Below, in pieces: positions 5,776-7,330 of a stretch of DNA of 7,330 nucleotides; positions within the stretch are counted from its first letter, which is position 1; each line of letters begins with the position of its first letter. Position numbers and translations under genes: made by a program. The stretch comes from Paracoccaceae bacterium (GTDB taxonomy: Bacteria > Pseudomonadota > Alphaproteobacteria > Rhodobacterales > Rhodobacteraceae). Below the pieces are notes generated by a model, which saw only the letters and a list, made by a program, of their open reading frames with translations, did not search any database and had not been told where the DNA came from. The stretch lies in NCBI GenBank assembly GCA_007121115.1, contig SKMI01000241.1:1-7330 (forward strand). The letters are read 5' to 3'.

Positions 5776-6666
5776 TCACATGGCTTCCAGCCGCGCCACC
5801 TCGCGCCGCAGGCCGCGGGTCAGCGCCTCGGCAAACCCCGTCAGGCGGCCGAGGCGATAGTCATCGCCGTGGCGGATCAGCCAGAAAGCGCGGGTCAGGT
5901 GAAAGGCATCCGGCAGCACGCGGACCACGCCCGGCGCGGCGGGCAGGGCGAAGTCATGCACCACCGCCACCCCCGCGCCCTGCCGCACCCAGTTCAACTG
6001 CACCGAGATTGAGTTCGAGGCCAGCGCCGGGCTTTGGACGCCGATATCGGCCAGGTAATCCAGTTCCTTGTCGAAGATCATGTCCGGTATGTAGCCGATC
6101 ATCCGGTGCGCGCGCAGGTCGGCCATGGTCTGCAAGCGTGGCGCATGGTCCAGGTAATCCCGCGCCGCCGCCAGATGCAGGTGATAATCGGTGATCTTCT
6201 GCACGCTGAGGCGCCCGGTTTCGGGGGCGGAGACGGCGATGGCCATGTCGGCTTCGCGCCGCGAGAGGTTGAAGACGCGGGGCAGGGCGACGATCTGCAC
6301 CTCCAGCCCCGGGTTGGCACCGCAGATTTCGGCCAGCACCTGCGGCAGCAGGTAGTTGGCGCACCCATCCGGCGCGCCGATGCGCACCTGTCCGCGCAGA
6401 CCCTCGGGGCCGGAATGCAGCGCGTCGCGCGCGCCCGCCAGCGCGGTTTCGGCGCTCTCGGCGTGGGTGAGGAGGCGCTGGCCATCCTCGGTCAGTGCGT
6501 AGCCCTGCGCCGAGCGGGCAAAGAGCCGCGCGCCCAGGCCCCGCTCCAGCCGCGCGATCCGGCGGCCCACGGTGGCCGGGTCCAGCCGCAGCGCCCGGCC
6601 CGCGCGGCTGAGGCTTTCGCCTCGCGCCACGGCAAGGAACACGCGCATGTCGTCCCAATCGGTCAA
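5776..6666 (-). CDS. LysR-family transcriptional regulator beside mmsA
   Basis: This is a 296-residue LysR-type regulator. Residues 1-60 are the winged helix-turn-helix (TDWDDMRVFLAVARGESL, then SRAGRALRLDPATVGRRIARLE and GARLFARSAQGYALTEDGQRLL). After a linker helix, about 90-290 form the periplasmic-binding-like effector domain (GQVRIGAPDGCANYLLPQVLAEI onward; GAGVAVVHDFAL near the end). There is no ATG at the expected start. The open frame reaches a TTG at 6690, but the family opening MxDWDDxRVF fits the TTG at 6666, which has AAAGGGG (6678-6672) five bases upstream, so I place the start there. The gene is divergent from mmsA and shares its 103-base control region, the usual layout for a LysR protein that controls its neighbour and itself. 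The target and effector are inferred from position only. It is convergent with the ectoine operon. Confidence 0.88.
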   Translation of the reverse strand: MTDWDDMRVFLAVARGESLSRAGRALRLDPATVGRRIARLERGLGARLFARSAQGYALTEDGQRLLTHAESAETALAGARDALHSGPEGLRGQVRIGAPDGCANYLLPQVLAEICGANPGLEVQIVALPRVFNLSRREADMAIAVSAPETGRLSVQKITDYHLHLAAARDYLDHAPRLQTMADLRAHRMIGYIPDMIFDKELDYLADIGVQSPALASNSISVQLNWVRQGAGVAVVHDFALPAAPGVVRVLPDAFHLTRAFWLIRHGDDYRLGRLTGFAEALTRGLRREVARLEAM

Positions 6667-6675
6667 CGCCGCCCC

Positions 6676-6732
6676 TTTGCAGAAATGCAAAACCTGTTTG
6701 GAAAACTGCCCCTATGCAGGGGAAAAATGCAA
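6676..6732. promoter_or_regulatory. lysR-mmsA divergent control region with TGCA boxes
   Basis: TTTGCA (6676-6681) and TGCAAA (6686-6691) form a perfect 16-base dyad around GAAA, close in shape to the T-N11-A sites LysR proteins prefer. Two further boxes follow toward mmsA: TATGCA (6713-6718), inside CCCC/GGGG arms (6709-6722), and ATGCAA (6727-6732). The dyad overlaps the upstream TTG of the LysR frame, another reason to start that gene at 6666. A weak -10 for mmsA, TATCCT (6736-6741), lies 17 bases after TATGCA, as expected for an activator-dependent promoter. The dyad is seen directly; the binding protein is inferred. Confidence 0.6.
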
Positions 6733-6769
6733 GGGTATCCTGCGCGCGAGTTTGATTGGAGGGGATGAC

Positions 6770-7330
6770 ATGCAGGAACTTTCGCACTGGATCGACGGCA
6801 AGCGGGTCGCGGGGACCTCGGGCCGGTTCGCCGATGTGTTCAATCCGGCCACGGGCGAGGTGCAGGCCAAGGTGCCGCTGGCGTCGAAGGCCGAGCTGGA
6901 CGCCGCCGTGGCCGCAGCAGCCGCCGCGCAGCCCAAGTGGGGCGCCACCAACCCGCAGAAGCGCGCGCGGGTGATGATGGAGGTGGTGCGGCTGATCAAC
7001 CGCGACATGGACAAGCTGGCCGAGGCGCTGTCCTCGGAACACGGCAAGACCTTTCCGGATGCCAAGGGCGACGTGCAGCGCGGGCTCGAGGTGATCGAAT
7101 TCTGCATCGGCGCGCCGCACCTGCTGAAGGGCGAGTTCACCGATTCGGCCGGTCCGGGCATCGACATGTATTCGATGCGCCAGCCGCTGGGCGTGGTGGC
7201 GGGGATCACGCCGTTCAATTTTCCAGCCATGATCCCGCTGTGGAAGATGGGCCCGGCGCTGGCCTGCGGGAATGCCTTCATCCTCAAGCCCTCCGAGCGC
7301 GACCCCTCGGTGCCGCTGATGCTGGCCGAG
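6770..7330 (+). CDS. mmsA: Methylmalonate-semialdehyde dehydrogenase (CoA-acylating), 5' part
   Basis: MmsA oxidises methylmalonate or malonate semialdehyde with NAD and CoA to propionyl-CoA or acetyl-CoA, in valine, beta-alanine or inositol breakdown. The first 187 residues are present and the frame runs open off the right edge; a full enzyme is about 500 residues. Visible motifs are the N-terminal HWIDGKRVAGTSGRFADVFNP, the family-typical HGKTFPDAKGDVQRG (91-105), GVVAGITPFNFPAMIPLW (141-158) with the active-site Asn, and LKPSERDPS (172-180) of the cofactor site. The catalytic Cys lies beyond the window. The ATG at 6770 has a strong GGAGGGG (6758-6764) five bases upstream. The gene is divergent from a LysR gene that probably controls it. 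Another acylating aldehyde dehydrogenase of the same subfamily, such as IolA, cannot be fully excluded. Confidence 0.93.
   Translation, partial: MQELSHWIDGKRVAGTSGRFADVFNPATGEVQAKVPLASKAELDAAVAAAAAAQPKWGATNPQKRARVMMEVVRLINRDMDKLAEALSSEHGKTFPDAKGDVQRGLEVIEFCIGAPHLLKGEFTDSAGPGIDMYSMRQPLGVVAGITPFNFPAMIPLWKMGPALACGNAFILKPSERDPSVPLMLAE

Noticed and set aside
3023..5779. Very long minus-strand open frame (918 codons) opposite ectB, ectC and ask_ect
   Set aside because: It is antisense to three securely identified genes, shows no recognisable domain and is rich in His, Arg, Gly and Pro. It arises from the strong third-position G/C bias.
5954..7120. Minus-strand open frame of 388 codons across the LysR gene, the control region and mmsA
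   Set aside because: It overlaps two genes with clear families and reads through their shared promoter region. Its sequence resembles no known protein and repeats the LysR gene in a shifted frame.
1..7330. CRISPR array, transposon, tRNA/rRNA or phage element
   Set aside because: I saw no regularly spaced repeats, transposase motifs, long terminal inverted repeats or structural RNA signatures. All strong coding regions are chromosomal-type metabolic or regulatory genes.

Overview
The window is high-GC, gene-dense DNA with strong G/C preference at third codon positions. Gene content and protein wording suggest a salt-adapted alphaproteobacterium, most likely a marine or halotolerant member of the Rhodobacterales (Roseobacter/Paracoccus-like). 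The main grounds are an ectABC-ask_ect operon next to a MarR-type EctR regulator, a LysR gene next to an mmsA-type dehydrogenase gene, and an intergenic GAGGGTATTTGAAGCAAGATGAAG-like string that I associate with this order. The species cannot be read from the window.

Layout. (1) Bases 1-144 hold no gene I can support. (2) cysE (serine acetyltransferase, minus strand, 145-954) makes O-acetylserine for cysteine synthesis. (3) A MarR-family regulator, probably EctR (minus, 1035-1544), is divergent from the ectoine operon. (4) A 290-base regulatory region (1545-1834) lies between them. It holds a good sigma70-type promoter for ectA, an imperfect palindrome that could be the EctR operator, and a 9-base direct repeat with a 33-base period. 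(5) The plus-strand operon is ectA (1835-2377), ectB (2469-3752), ectC (3758-4147) and ask_ect (4265-5707), closed by a strong intrinsic terminator (5741-5769). (6) A LysR-type regulator (minus, 5776-6666, probable TTG start) faces away from mmsA (plus, from 6770, cut by the right edge). They share a promoter region with repeated TGCA-core boxes.

How it works together. Ask_Ect phosphorylates aspartate, the committed step toward aspartate semialdehyde. EctB transaminates the semialdehyde to L-2,4-diaminobutyrate, EctA acetylates that to N-gamma-acetyldiaminobutyrate, and EctC cyclises it to ectoine, a compatible solute. Aspartate-semialdehyde dehydrogenase, the step between Ask and EctB, is not in the window and must be supplied elsewhere. 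No ectD hydroxylase gene follows, so this locus alone makes ectoine, not 5-hydroxyectoine. The operon type is well described. I did not find a new biological system. The least explained parts are non-coding: the two-hairpin spacer between ectC and ask_ect, the ectR-ectA control region, the ectA-ectB hairpin and the TGCA boxes of lysR-mmsA.
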